A DNA stretch of 60,539 nt, taken from assembly GCA_029975965.1 (NCBI GenBank), contig JARKOV010000091.1:1-60539 (forward strand). The letters run 5' to 3'. The notes below the pieces were generated by a model. It ran no database searches and was not told where the DNA came from. It saw only the letters and a list, made by a program, of their open reading frames with translations. Position 1 is the stretch's first letter; each line of letters begins with the position of its first letter. Shown piece by piece: positions 9,301 through 17,073 of the stretch. Made by a program: the position numbers and the translations under genes. The stretch is from Anaerolinea sp. (GTDB lineage Bacteria; Chloroflexota; Anaerolineae; Anaerolineales; Anaerolineaceae).

Positions 9301-9826
9301 AAAGCGAAAGGTTGTCACCCTTTTCGAGGTGCCGCAGCACGGCGAATAACATCACCACCAGGTACAACTCGATGAACGCTTCGTTGCGGGTATACCTTCC
9401 ATAAAATAGCAGATACGGCGAGATTAAGAAAAGCAGGCCGGCGAGCAACGCTCCGGTGCGTCCCAGGTAGCGCCGGAAGGCAAAGAGCACGAACACCACG
9501 GCTGCCGTGCTGAACAGGGCTGCCGGAATGCGGGAGGAATAGTCGCTGTCACCGAATAAGAAGTAACTGAGCGCGACGATGTGAAATTGGAAGGGCCCGT
9601 GGGTGACCGGATTGTGAGCATAGCCTTTGCCAACGAAATAATCGTAGGAGGGCCAGACGTGGTTCACTTCGTCGTGGCTCATCACCCGCTCTCCAAGCAT
9701 GGCGAAGCGGCTGATGATCGCCAGGATAATGATCAAGGCGACGAGTAAATTTTCGAGTTTAATGCCTGAGGTGACTTGAAATAGAGGACGATCCAGCCAG
9801 GAAGTCGAATGAGTTTCCGCTTGCAT
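6347..9826 (-). CDS. Agl23/TIGR03663-type membrane glycosyltransferase fused to NHL repeats
   Basis: A large protein of about 1159 residues. The N-terminal three-quarters is a polytopic PMT/ArnT-like glycosyltransferase of the TIGR03663 (flippase activity-associated Agl23) type, with the early loop motif SHDEVNHVWPSYDYF and many TM segments. It would transfer sugar from a lipid carrier on the outer face of the membrane. The last 300 residues are NHL-type beta-propeller repeats, with recurring phrases such as GSIYVADSRNHRIQ, GRVYVADTGNKRIA and GSIYVADTWNQRVQ. I chose the ATG at 9826; an in-frame TTG at 9877 is possible. The gene runs alone between a terminator and a divergent serine hydrolase gene. 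Confidence 0.85.
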   Translation of the reverse strand: MQAETHSTSWLDRPLFQVTSGIKLENLLVALIIILAIISRFAMLGERVMSHDEVNHVWPSYDYFVGKGYAHNPVTHGPFQFHIVALSYFLFGDSDYSSRIPAALFSTAAVVFVLFAFRRYLGRTGALLAGLLFLISPYLLFYGRYTRNEAFIELYLVVMLFAVLRHLEKGDNLSLYLLTGTLVMHFITKETSYIYAAQLLVFLLLLFLKEIQRAEERRPRNFTRLAILLGVAILLVFVAIGFGVVNAKPVTPLTPAGNIAPGAETPVASEGNMPGGMRLAIELVAVLGALGAGGLALALMIKDIGWAQLRHFRSFNMLILTGTLVLPQLAAFPVKMIGWDPLDYTSSIGLIRTGTVLVLFLVLSAVIGILWNPRLWLKNAALFYAIYIFFYTSMFTYGNGFFSGIIGSLGYWLSQQGEQRGGQPWYYFALVQVPIYEYLALLGSFLALYLGLRHDRFSHLPGRNPSADQSLEPVPDDMSEPAGLEETTQAFDLGSFYEKPQRLPVLGLLLFWSLTSLIAFSLAGEKMPWLTVHIAMGMLLAAGWGLGFLVDTTRWENIANRQGILALLLLPVFITSTSVMFGMLLGSNPPFAGNTLEQLQTTGQFFFAFLASLGSAAGVLYLLRGWQASQLVSLATLTVFALLTVLTARASYRASFINYDDATEFLVYAHAARGPKDILAQVEEISYRTTRGKEIVVAYSGDAQYPYLWYFRDYPNVRWFGNQPTRELRDVPIILAGEDVYGKMEPVVADNFVMFEYMRLWWPMQDYWNLNWERISNALNSPEYRQALWDIWLNRDYKRYAELTGSNTLTLENWQPSARIRMYIRKDLVSQIWKYGVQPSVVSEPEVDLYAGKIVDLAPDELKIGQPGTNPGQLQAPRGIALAADGSIYVADSRNHRIQHFAPDGSLINLWGSFADSSQGEAPGGTFNEPWDVAVAPDGTVFVSDTWNHRVQAFTPDGQFLTMWGYFGQAETPDAFWGPRGLAIDANGRVYVADTGNKRIAIFEPDGTFVAQFGSAGMDVGQFDEPTGIAIGLDGSIYVADTWNQRVQVFVPDSTGQVFTPVRQWEIQGWYGQSLDNKPYLKVSPVTGNVIVADPEGYRALEFTSAGDIVFGWTPFSGQASGIGLIAGLAIDSDGNVWLSDATNNRLEHFTLPELTFPE

Positions 9827-9979
9827 AACGCTTGGTTGTCTTCTCCTTCTTGTTGCGGTAACTGTGAGAAACCACAAGACACTATACTTTATAATCGCTT
9901 TTCAGGCAAGATGATCCCATGCGCGGCAAAATGATTCCATAATAGATCCTGCCTGCAAGAACTGTGCTCAAAACTCTGG

Positions 9980-9985
9980 TAGAAT
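9980..9985 (+). promoter_or_regulatory. Extended -10 box of the VanW/serine hydrolase gene
   Basis: TGGTAGAAT is an extended -10 (TGn plus TAGAAT). Its last base is 7 nt before the ATG at 9993, so the transcript should begin at or next to the start codon. No -35 match is visible. Confidence 0.55.
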
Positions 9986-9992
9986 CCGGGCC

Positions 9993-11480
9993 ATGCGCAA
10001 TCGCGTATCCTTTTTCCCATTACGCTGGGTCTCGGCGATTTTGATATTGCTGGCGGTCGCGTTAACCGCCATTCAGTTGGTCAGTTACAGTCGCATTCGC
10101 GCCAATTTTCCTCCTGGCATGGTGATCGGGGGCATCCCGGTAGGTGGATTGGACAACCAGGCGGCAGCCGAGCGCCTGCTTCAATCTTACACAGCCATTC
10201 CGGTCGAGGTGCGCTACCGTGACGCGGTGATTCAGATCAAGCCTTCGGTGGTCGGCTTTACCCTCGATCTGGAATCGATGATCGCGGCCGCCGACCTGGA
10301 GCGCATCAGCCAGCCCTTCTGGAATGGCTTCTGGGATTACCTGTGGAACCGCATCCCGGTGCCCAAGCCGGTGCCATTGCTTTCCTCATTTTCTGAAGAG
10401 CGCCTGAGGGTGTTCCTGCGGGATGAAATCGCTGCCCGCTATGACAAGCCGCCCGCGCCATCGCTGCCGATTCCGGGGAGTACGACCTTTCAGGTGGGAG
10501 AAGCCGGCACCGTGTTGGATATCGACCGGGCGGTCGTGTTAATCGGCGACGCGTTCCGCTCGCCGACAGCCCGGCAGGTCAACCTGACGTTCAACCGGGT
10601 TGAGCCGTCGAAACCATCGATTGCGAACCTGAAGCTCCTGCTTGAGCAGATCGTCCAATTAGAAGAATACGACGGGACGCTCGAGGTGTACGTGAACGAC
10701 CTGCAAACCGGGCAAGAAGTCCATTTTGCTTACGACCAGGGCCAATTACTAAAACCCGATATCGCTTTCACTGCCGCCAGCACGATGAAAATTCCGATTA
10801 TGACCTCGGTCTTCTTGCGCCAGCCAGAACCCATGCCACAAGCGGTGAGTGATTTGATCGCTTTGATGATCGAGTACTCCGAAAACGGTCCCGCCGACAA
10901 CCTGATGGATAACGTCCTGGGTGGAAACACCGGCCCGTTGCTGGTGACCGAGGATATGCAGGTCCTTGGCCTGGAAAACACCTTCCTGGCCGGTTATTTT
11001 TACCCTGGAGCCCCCCTTTTACAGCGTTTCCAGACCCCTGCCAACCAGCGCACCGATATCGACACCGAGCCGGACGCCTATAACCAGACGACGCCCACCG
11101 ACATGGGCATGCTGCTCGAAGACATCTATTTTTGCGCCGAGAATGGCGGCGGAACTTTTTCGGCGGTTTATCCTGGCCAAATGAGCCAGGCCGAATGCCG
11201 CCAGATGATCGCGTTCCTTTCCAAGAACCGCAACGGGGTGCTGCTGGAGGCTGGATTGCCCGAAGCCACCCAGATTGCCCATAAGCACGGCTGGATCATT
11301 GAGGCCGACAACCTGATGCACACCATTTCCGACGCGGGGATCGTCTATTCGCCGGGAGGGAATTACGTCATCTGTGTTTACATGCACGACCCCGACCAGC
11401 TTCTATGGGACCCCGCCAACATTTTGGTCAGCAAGATTTCTCAGGCGGTCTACAATTACTTCAATCTCCCTGCGAACTAA
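9993..11480 (+). CDS. VanW/YoaR-domain and class A beta-lactamase-like serine hydrolase
   Basis: A 495-residue exported protein. One N-terminal TM or signal segment (about 10-30) is followed by a VanW/YoaR-like region (GMVIGGIPVGGLDNQAA, about 35-200) that probably binds peptidoglycan, then a penicilloyl-serine-transferase fold. Active-site motifs can be placed: STMK (Ser263, Lys266) as SxxK, SEN (Ser296) as the SDN equivalent, and HKHG (431-433) in place of KTG. This matches class A beta-lactamase-like wall enzymes more than classical PBPs; whether it hydrolyses beta-lactams or remodels peptidoglycan is open. A hairpin lies directly after the stop. Confidence 0.82.
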   Translation: MRNRVSFFPLRWVSAILILLAVALTAIQLVSYSRIRANFPPGMVIGGIPVGGLDNQAAAERLLQSYTAIPVEVRYRDAVIQIKPSVVGFTLDLESMIAAADLERISQPFWNGFWDYLWNRIPVPKPVPLLSSFSEERLRVFLRDEIAARYDKPPAPSLPIPGSTTFQVGEAGTVLDIDRAVVLIGDAFRSPTARQVNLTFNRVEPSKPSIANLKLLLEQIVQLEEYDGTLEVYVNDLQTGQEVHFAYDQGQLLKPDIAFTAASTMKIPIMTSVFLRQPEPMPQAVSDLIALMIEYSENGPADNLMDNVLGGNTGPLLVTEDMQVLGLENTFLAGYFYPGAPLLQRFQTPANQRTDIDTEPDAYNQTTPTDMGMLLEDIYFCAENGGGTFSAVYPGQMSQAECRQMIAFLSKNRNGVLLEAGLPEATQIAHKHGWIIEADNLMHTISDAGIVYSPGGNYVICVYMHDPDQLLWDPANILVSKISQAVYNYFNLPAN

Positions 11481-11498
11481 GTACTCTGTCAAATGTAA

Positions 11499-11545
11499 TT
11501 TGATGGGTTATGTTGGGGGCCAAGCCCCCAACATAACCCATCAAA
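11499..11545. terminator. Perfect 22-bp hairpin with CAA triloop
   Basis: Arms 11499-11520 and 11524-11545 pair perfectly, with a core of GGGGGC-CAA-GCCCCC. It follows the serine hydrolase stop and faces the convergent MFS gene, so it probably ends transcripts from the left. It lacks a clear U tract and belongs to a set of similar NAA-loop hairpins in this window. Confidence 0.65.
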
Positions 11546-11611
11546 ATCTGTCTGACTGACCACGAAGGGCTTCGTCAAAAGCATGGTGGCAAAGAGTAAA
11601 CTCTGAGGGGG

Positions 11612-12790
11612 TTAGCCTCGCTTCTTTTTTCCTGGAAAGATCAATGGCAAGAGGGGGATCGCGGCCAGGTTGAGTGCAGCGATGATGGCGAAGGCCGGTC
11701 GGAACCCAAGCGATCCCGCCAGCGCGCCGCTCATCGCCAGGCCAATCCCCGTGCCCAGGTTGGCAATCGCCATCAGAATGGAGAACATCGACGCGGCGAT
11801 GCGCGGGTCGGTCTCGCGCATCGAGACGGCGAAATAGACCGTCTCGTAAAAGCCATAGGCGACGCCGAAGATGGCCACCAATGGCCAGGCGACCGAGGCG
11901 TTGAAAATGAGGGTCAGGCCAAAGATCGATAACAAGGCCAGAAGCAGCGCAAGCAGCGTGGCGCGCCGTTGACCGGCGCGGTTTGCCAGCCTGCCGCCGG
12001 TCAGGCCGCCGATCACCACCCCGATTCCCCACACGGTGGTGAAAAAGCCGGCGGTGGAGATGCTGATGCCGAACTCTGCTTGCATGAAGGGGTTGACCAA
12101 CTGGTTGGCGGCGTTGATGATCAACGAATACAATGCGCCCAGCACTGCCAGGGCGATCACCGAACGCCTGCCAAAGGCGGCAAATGCCTTCCACTCGAAA
12201 CGGCGTTCTGGCGCGCGCTCTGGCTCGCGGACCCGCAGAGCGAGCGGTAGCGGGAGCAGGGTGAGCGCCGCAAGGGTGTAAAAGGCGGCCGGCCAGGAGG
12301 CGTTTTGGGCGACCAACCCGATGGTGGCGGAAATGAGCACCACACCTAGGGCGCGCCCGCCAACCATGATTCCTTGAATCGTCCCCTCTTCTTCGGGTGG
12401 GGTGGTGTCGAGGGCCAGACCGTCGGTGCAAGTGTCATACAGCGCCTGCCCAGACATCAGCAGAAACGCCAGGCCGGCGAATAGCCAGAACTGCTCGCCG
12501 GGGTGAATGGTGGGAACGATCACCAGGCAGACCGCCTGGAGCAACAGGCCGATCAGGATGAAGGGTTTGCGGTGTCCAGCGCCGAACAGGTTGACTCGGT
12601 CGCTGAGCATTCCGAGGAAGATTTTCAACACAAAAGGGATCAACGCGATCGAGCCCATTAACCCCACCTGGCTGAGGCTCACATCAAAAGAGAGCAGGTA
12701 GATGGCATTGAGGGCGGTAAAGTAACTGAGGATGGCGCCTTCAGCGAAGTAGATCAGGCCGAAGAATGAATACCGGGCTGCTTTGGACAT
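11612..12790 (-). CDS. Major facilitator superfamily transporter
   Basis: A 392-residue MFS permease with about 12 hydrophobic segments. The cytoplasmic loop after TM2 has GMLSDRVNLFGAGHRKP, a form of the MFS motif A, and TM4 carries QALYDTCTDGLALDTTP, similar to AmpG- or PucC-like members. The substrate is unknown; export of a small solute or uptake of a wall fragment are both possible. The ATG is supported by a GGAGG ribosome-binding site about 8 nt upstream. No partner gene is coupled to it. The RsmI-like gene lies upstream on the same strand with a gap of about 105 nt. Confidence 0.85.
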   Translation of the reverse strand: MSKAARYSFFGLIYFAEGAILSYFTALNAIYLLSFDVSLSQVGLMGSIALIPFVLKIFLGMLSDRVNLFGAGHRKPFILIGLLLQAVCLVIVPTIHPGEQFWLFAGLAFLLMSGQALYDTCTDGLALDTTPPEEEGTIQGIMVGGRALGVVLISATIGLVAQNASWPAAFYTLAALTLLPLPLALRVREPERAPERRFEWKAFAAFGRRSVIALAVLGALYSLIINAANQLVNPFMQAEFGISISTAGFFTTVWGIGVVIGGLTGGRLANRAGQRRATLLALLLALLSIFGLTLIFNASVAWPLVAIFGVAYGFYETVYFAVSMRETDPRIAASMFSILMAIANLGTGIGLAMSGALAGSLGFRPAFAIIAALNLAAIPLLPLIFPGKKKRG

Positions 12791-12895
12791 GCCGGCCTCC
12801 GTTGATGAAATTTAAAATTCCCCTGGCGAAGTCACAATCCTACAGGTGCATGTCAAATGCGAAGAGACAGGGTAATGAGTGTATTGTATTCAGAA

Positions 12896-13567
12896 TCAAT
12901 GAACGATGAGCACGAATTCGCTTTTGCGTTGTCCGATCCGGCCACGCACCTGGCTGATTGGGCCGCGCAGGATCGACTCGCCTGGCAGGGTGAGATCGAG
13001 GCATAACGAGACGCGCATCCCACCGCCAAACACGGCTTCGATATCATCCATGACTGCCCCCAACCGGTAGGGGGCGTCCATCACGATGAAGGGAATGCGC
13101 AGGTTGCGCAGGTAGCGCAGCGCATTGCGTCGCTCGGTCTTATCCCTGGGCAAGAATCCCGCGTAAAGAAAACGGTCGAGGTTGGCATCCAGCACCGAAA
13201 GTGCGGCCATTAAAGAGGAGGGACCGGGCACCGGGGTGATGCGCACGTCCAGCTCTACCAGGCGAGCGATCAATGCAGCGCCAGGGTCGGCGAACACCGG
13301 CGTGCCACAATCGGAGATCAATGCCATGGTTTCGCCCTGGTGAATGCGCAGGGCGATTTCGTTGGCTCGATCCGCCTCGTTATGCTCGTTGAGCAGGAGG
13401 AGCGGCGTGGTGATGCCCAGCTTCTTTAAAAGCGTGCTGCCCTCGCGCTGTTCCTCGCAGATCACCGCATCCACTTCCTTCAGCACATCCAGCGCTCGCA
13501 GGGTGATATCGCGCGGATTGCCGATTGGCGTTGCCACCACATACAGACAGCTTTTTTCGATCGTCAT
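12896..13567 (-). CDS. RsmI-like tetrapyrrole-methylase-fold SAM methyltransferase
   Basis: A 223-residue SAM-dependent methyltransferase related to RsmI, which 2'-O-methylates C1402 of 16S rRNA. Visible family motifs are VVATPIGNPRDITLRALDVL, SDCGTPVFADPG and PVPGPSSLMAALS. It is about 60 residues shorter than typical RsmI and has CEEQREGSTLLKKLGI where RsmI has an AEDTR-like motif, so it may be a divergent paralogue with another RNA or small-molecule target. The start at 13567 is favoured because an extended -10 (TGCTATGAT) ends 6 nt before it; an ATG 7 codons upstream would fall within that box. Confidence 0.78.
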   Translation of the reverse strand: MTIEKSCLYVVATPIGNPRDITLRALDVLKEVDAVICEEQREGSTLLKKLGITTPLLLLNEHNEADRANEIALRIHQGETMALISDCGTPVFADPGAALIARLVELDVRITPVPGPSSLMAALSVLDANLDRFLYAGFLPRDKTERRNALRYLRNLRIPFIVMDAPYRLGAVMDDIEAVFGGGMRVSLCLDLTLPGESILRGPISQVRGRIGQRKSEFVLIVH

Positions 13568-13644
13568 AAGTCCATCATAGCATATCATCCGCCGCTAGCA
13601 ACCAGAGTTGGCGCATTGTGCGGTCGTTTTACGGGGTGAAAACG

Positions 13645-13683
13645 GGAAGGGGCTTTTCGCAGTCGTCCGGAAAAGCCCCTTCC
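13645..13683 (-). terminator. glnA terminator hairpin
   Basis: Arms 13645-13658 and 13670-13683 form a perfect 14-bp stem with an 11-nt loop, 32 nt after the glnA stop on the minus strand. A CGTTTTC stretch follows on that strand. Confidence 0.75.
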
Positions 13684-13715
13684 ACCTAACCAGTAAGTCG
13701 TACCGATGTCACCGC

Positions 13716-15131
13716 CTACACATCGTAGTACAGGGTGAATTCATAGGGGTGGGGCCGCATGCGAATGGGATCGACCTCGTTATCGTACTTGTAAGAGATG
13801 TAAGCCTGGAGCAAATCGGTGGTGAACACATCGCCTTTGAGCAAGAACTCGTGGTCGCTTTCCAGCGCGCGGAGAACGTCTTGCAGTGAGCCGGGAACCT
13901 GCTTGATCAGTTTGGCTTCATCCGGCGGCAGCTCGTACAGGTCCTTATCGGCCGGTTCACCGGGGTCGATGCGGTTCTGGATGCCGTCCAGGCCCGCCAT
14001 CAACAGGGCGGCGAAGGTCAGGTAGGGGTTGGCAGACGGGTCTGGGGCGCGGAACTCGACGCGCTTGGCTTTCGGGCTCTTGGAATAGACCGGGATACGG
14101 CAGATGGCCGAGCGGTTGCGCTGCGAGTATGCCAGGTTGACCGGCGCTTCAAAGCCGGGAACCAGCCGGCGGTATGAGTTGGTGGTCGGTGCCACGATCG
14201 CCAGGAGGGCAGGGGCGTGTTTGAGCAAGCCGCCGATATAATACTTGGCCATGTCCGATAGCGACGCATACCCCGCCGGATCGAAGAACAGGTTGCTCGA
14301 GTCATTCCACAGCGACTGGTGGACGTGCATCCCTGAACCGTTGTCGCCGAAGATCGGTTTGGGCATGAAGGTGGCGGTCAGGCCATTCTGGCGCGCCACG
14401 TTCTTAACGATGTACTTGTAGACCATCACGCTATCCGCCATGCGCAGGAGGGTGTTGAAGCGCATGTCGATCTCGGCCTGCCCGGCGGTGGCGACCTCAT
14501 GGTGATGGACCTCGACCTCGACGCCCACTTTTTCGAGGGTCAGGACGATCCGGCTGCGCACATCCTGCAGGGTGTCGGCCGGGGGGACAGGGAAGTAGCC
14601 CCGCTTGGGGGCGATCTGAGCGCCCAAATTGGGGCGCAGGTCTTCACCGCTTTTCCACCAGCCCTCGTTCGAGTCGATATAGTAGAAGGATGAGTTCGTC
14701 CCGCCGCCATAGCGCACATCGTTGAAGAGGAAAAATTCGGCTTCCGGTCCCCAGTAACTGGTGGTGGCGATGCCGGTCTGCTTGAGATAAGCTTCAGCCT
14801 TGCGGGCGACATAGCGCGGGTCTCGGTTGTAGGGCTGCCGGGTGACCGGGTCGTAAATGTCGCACATGATGACCAGGGTGGGCACTTCCAGCACCGGGTC
14901 GATGAAGGCGGTCGCCGGGTCGAGCATCAGGAGCATGTCGGATTCGTGGATTTCTTTGAACCCACGGATCGACGAGCCATCGAAACCGATCCCCTCTTCA
15001 AAAAGGCTTTCGGTCAGCTCGCGAGCGGTGATGGTGAAGTGCTGCCAGGTTCCAGGCATATCGGTGAACCGGAAGTCCACCATCTGAATATCTTTCTTCA
15101 TTTTCATGATATCGGCGATCGTGGTAGCCAT
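13716..15131 (-). CDS. glnA: Glutamine synthetase type I
   Basis: A 471-residue GSI that makes glutamine from glutamate, ammonia and ATP as a dodecamer. Family motifs include FDGSSIRGF, the [12 protein letters not shown] region and [10 protein letters not shown]. Near the C terminus, DLYELPPDE places Tyr399 in the context of the E. coli adenylylation tyrosine (Tyr397, NLYDLPP), so covalent control by the GlnE encoded nearby is likely. The start at 15131 has a GAGGAG ribosome-binding site and gives the standard N terminus; an open extension of 37 codons upstream was rejected. A TATAAT (15214-15219) and a palindrome at -42.5 lie upstream. Confidence 0.97.
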   Translation of the reverse strand: MATTIADIMKMKKDIQMVDFRFTDMPGTWQHFTITARELTESLFEEGIGFDGSSIRGFKEIHESDMLLMLDPATAFIDPVLEVPTLVIMCDIYDPVTRQPYNRDPRYVARKAEAYLKQTGIATTSYWGPEAEFFLFNDVRYGGGTNSSFYYIDSNEGWWKSGEDLRPNLGAQIAPKRGYFPVPPADTLQDVRSRIVLTLEKVGVEVEVHHHEVATAGQAEIDMRFNTLLRMADSVMVYKYIVKNVARQNGLTATFMPKPIFGDNGSGMHVHQSLWNDSSNLFFDPAGYASLSDMAKYYIGGLLKHAPALLAIVAPTTNSYRRLVPGFEAPVNLAYSQRNRSAICRIPVYSKSPKAKRVEFRAPDPSANPYLTFAALLMAGLDGIQNRIDPGEPADKDLYELPPDEAKLIKQVPGSLQDVLRALESDHEFLLKGDVFTTDLLQAYISYKYDNEVDPIRMRPHPYEFTLYYDV

Positions 15132-15213
15132 GCTTCTACTCCTCAAAGGTTTCAAGTGTGCTTGCTGATGGAAAAATTTCCATCTTGTTGCGGATTTATG
15201 AAAAGATGACGAG

Positions 15214-15255
15214 ATTATAGCGAACCGAGGGGCTGCTTGCATGACCCATTTGGGT
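15214..15255 (-). promoter_or_regulatory. glnA promoter -10 and upstream palindromic operator candidate
   Basis: TATAAT on the minus strand at 15214-15219 predicts a start near 15207. A 12-bp palindrome, ACCCATTTGGGT (15244-15255), is centred near -42.5, the spacing expected of an activator that replaces the -35 element; no -35 consensus is present. Nearly the same sequence occurs in the glnE leader. Confidence 0.55.
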
Positions 15256-15305
15256 AATCTTCTGCCCTTGCCATGCGAACGATCGAGCCTGGTGCGGGCG
15301 CGCCA

Positions 15306-15345
15306 AGCAGGTGTACCTGTCGAAATCCTGCCGGGTACACCTGCT
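15306..15345. repeat. 12-bp inverted repeat upstream of glnA
   Basis: Arms AGCAGGTGTACC (15306-15317) and its exact complement (15334-15345) flank 16 nt. It lies in the 313-bp gap between glnA and the small membrane protein gene. It could be a terminator, an operator or a mobile remnant; no U tract is present. Confidence 0.5.
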
Positions 15346-15386
15346 CAGTAACCAGTATGTGGAAAGGATTGTGTAATTGATTCGCT

Positions 15387-15416
15387 GTAAAATGTGGGCT
15401 TTGCCCCGCATTTTAC
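15387..15416. terminator. Hairpin with NAA-type loop after the 39-residue gene
   Basis: Arms GTAAAATG and CATTTTAC enclose a GGGC/GCCCC core, with one wobble and one bulge. A run of eight A follows at 15417-15424. On the minus strand the corresponding T run precedes the hairpin, so it would be a better terminator for plus-strand transcripts; its role is uncertain. Confidence 0.5.
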
Positions 15417-15444
15417 AAAAAAAATCACAATTGTGGAAAGGGAC

Positions 15445-15564
15445 TCAGCTTTCTTCTTCTTCGAGAGGGGGCTTTTTATGCAGCCTGCTCGGCACAACGA
15501 CCCATAAGGTGAAGAACCCGATGAAAGCGGCGACCCCTAAGACGATTTCCAATGCAACTGACAT
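15445..15564 (-). CDS. 39-residue single-pass membrane protein between amt and glnA
   Basis: A small gene easily missed because of its length. It encodes 39 residues: MSVALEIVLGVAAFIGFF begins a single hydrophobic helix (about residues 4-25), then a basic patch (PSRLHKK) and an acidic tail (LEEEES). Hydrophobic N terminus, positive patch and acidic tail predict a small inner-membrane protein with a cytoplasmic C terminus. An excellent ribosome-binding site, AAAGGAG, lies 6 nt before the ATG. It starts 84 nt after the amt stop on the same strand, where many bacteria have glnK. A regulatory or stabilising partner of Amt is an inference; no homologue is recognised. Confidence 0.7.
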   Translation of the reverse strand: MSVALEIVLGVAAFIGFFTLWVVVPSRLHKKPPLEEEES

Positions 15565-15648
15565 GATTTTCTCCTTTCGTATCTGCTCCAGAGGGAATGA
15601 AATTGCCTGGCAGATCCCTGTCTGGCCGATGCATTTCTTTCCTAATCT

Positions 15649-17049
15649 CTATACGGTCTCACCCAGGGCCTGGTCGGGTGGGTAAGCCTGCATGTCATGT
15701 TCGGTGATATCCAAACCTTTGATTTCCTCGCTGCGCGATACGCGTATGCCCATGGTGGTCTTCAACAAAAAGAAAACGAGAAAACCGGTGCCCAGGCTCC
15801 AAAGAACGACTGTCAGGATGCTGATCAATTGAGCGACGATCTGGCCGGTATTGCCGGCGACCAGGCCGCTCACCCCGCCGTATGTGCCATCTGCGAAGAT
15901 GCCGACAGCCAGCAACCCCCACAGGCCGGTGAACCCATGCACCGACACAGCTCCGACCACGTCATCCACTTTGAGGACGCGCTCGACGAAGCCCAACGCC
16001 CAGATCATCACCAGCGCGCTGATCACCCCGATGAGGGCCGCCGCCCAGGGGGCGACGTAGGCGCATCCCGCGGTCACCCCCACCAGCCCGGCGAGGCCGG
16101 CGTTCAACGCCAGCGGGAGGTCAATGGTGCCCTTTTTGAGCAGGCTGAAATATACGCCTGCCACCGCGCCGGTTGCTCCTGCCAGGAAGGTGTTCACCGC
16201 GATCGCCGATATGCGCAGGTCGGTGGCAGCCATCGTCGAGCCAGGGTTGAAGCCAAACCACCCGAAGAAAAGGATAAAGGTCCCCAGGGCGGCAAAGGTC
16301 ATGTTGTGACCGGGGATGGCCACCGGCGCGCCTTTGGCGCTAAATTTCCCCAGCCTGGGCCCGACCATCACCGCGCCCGCCAGGGCGACAAAGCCGCCCA
16401 CGGCATGCACCACGCCTGAGCCGGCGAAATCCCTGGCTCCCGCGCCAAAGGGCAACGTGGAGAGCCAGCCGCCGCCCCACACCCAGTGCCCGTAGATCGG
16501 GTAGATGATGGCGGAGACGAGGAAACTGTAAGCTAGGTAAGCGGTCACCTTGGTGCGCTCGGCAACCGCGCCAGAAACGATGGTGGCAGCGGTGGCAGCG
16601 AAGACCATCTGAAAGAACCAAAGCTCGAGCGTGGTTACATCGTAGGCGTCGCCGGAGAGCAAAAAGCCGGACAACCCGATGAGGCTGTTACCGCGATCCA
16701 ACCCCGAAGCCAGCCCCGATCCGCCGAACATCAGGGCAAACCCAAACGCCCAAAAGGCCAGCCCGCCGATCAGGCCGTCCATATAATTTTTCGTCAGCAC
16801 GGCTACCACGTTCTTCGAGCGGCTGAACCCTACCTCGACCATGGCGAAGCCGGCCTGCATGAAAAAGACCAGAAAACCGGCGATCAATGTCCAGGTGAAG
16901 TTCAGCGCGGCGGTCGAATTAGCCTCGGCGGTGCTTGTCCCGGTTGGGTCGGGCGTACCGGCTAAAACCGGGGCCGCCACGATGGCGACCAGCACCGATG
17001 CCAGGAAAAATGCTCTGCGAACCAATGAGACGGAACGAAATTTCAACAT
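15649..17049 (-). CDS. amt: Ammonium transporter (Amt/MEP/Rh family)
   Basis: A 466-residue ammonium channel. A cleavable signal-like N terminus (residues about 5-31) precedes the first family motif, and 11 hydrophobic segments follow. Typical sequence is seen at FMQAGFAMVEVGFSRSKN, GGSG, HAVGGFVALAGA (pore His region) and GFGFNPGS-like FGWFGFNPGS. The ATG at 17049 has a strong AGGAGG ribosome-binding site; a start 7 codons upstream was rejected. The CPA2 antiporter gene ends only 24 nt upstream, so they form an operon. No PII gene (glnK) is adjacent, which is unusual for bacterial amt. Confidence 0.96.
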   Translation of the reverse strand: MLKFRSVSLVRRAFFLASVLVAIVAAPVLAGTPDPTGTSTAEANSTAALNFTWTLIAGFLVFFMQAGFAMVEVGFSRSKNVVAVLTKNYMDGLIGGLAFWAFGFALMFGGSGLASGLDRGNSLIGLSGFLLSGDAYDVTTLELWFFQMVFAATAATIVSGAVAERTKVTAYLAYSFLVSAIIYPIYGHWVWGGGWLSTLPFGAGARDFAGSGVVHAVGGFVALAGAVMVGPRLGKFSAKGAPVAIPGHNMTFAALGTFILFFGWFGFNPGSTMAATDLRISAIAVNTFLAGATGAVAGVYFSLLKKGTIDLPLALNAGLAGLVGVTAGCAYVAPWAAALIGVISALVMIWALGFVERVLKVDDVVGAVSVHGFTGLWGLLAVGIFADGTYGGVSGLVAGNTGQIVAQLISILTVVLWSLGTGFLVFFLLKTTMGIRVSRSEEIKGLDITEHDMQAYPPDQALGETV

Positions 17050-17073
17050 ATCTCCTCCTGTTGAGATCAAGAC

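Noticed and set aside
15132..15242. N-terminal extension of GlnA by 37 codons
   Set aside because: It includes the -10 box, and GAGGAG precedes the internal ATG that gives the normal GSI N terminus.
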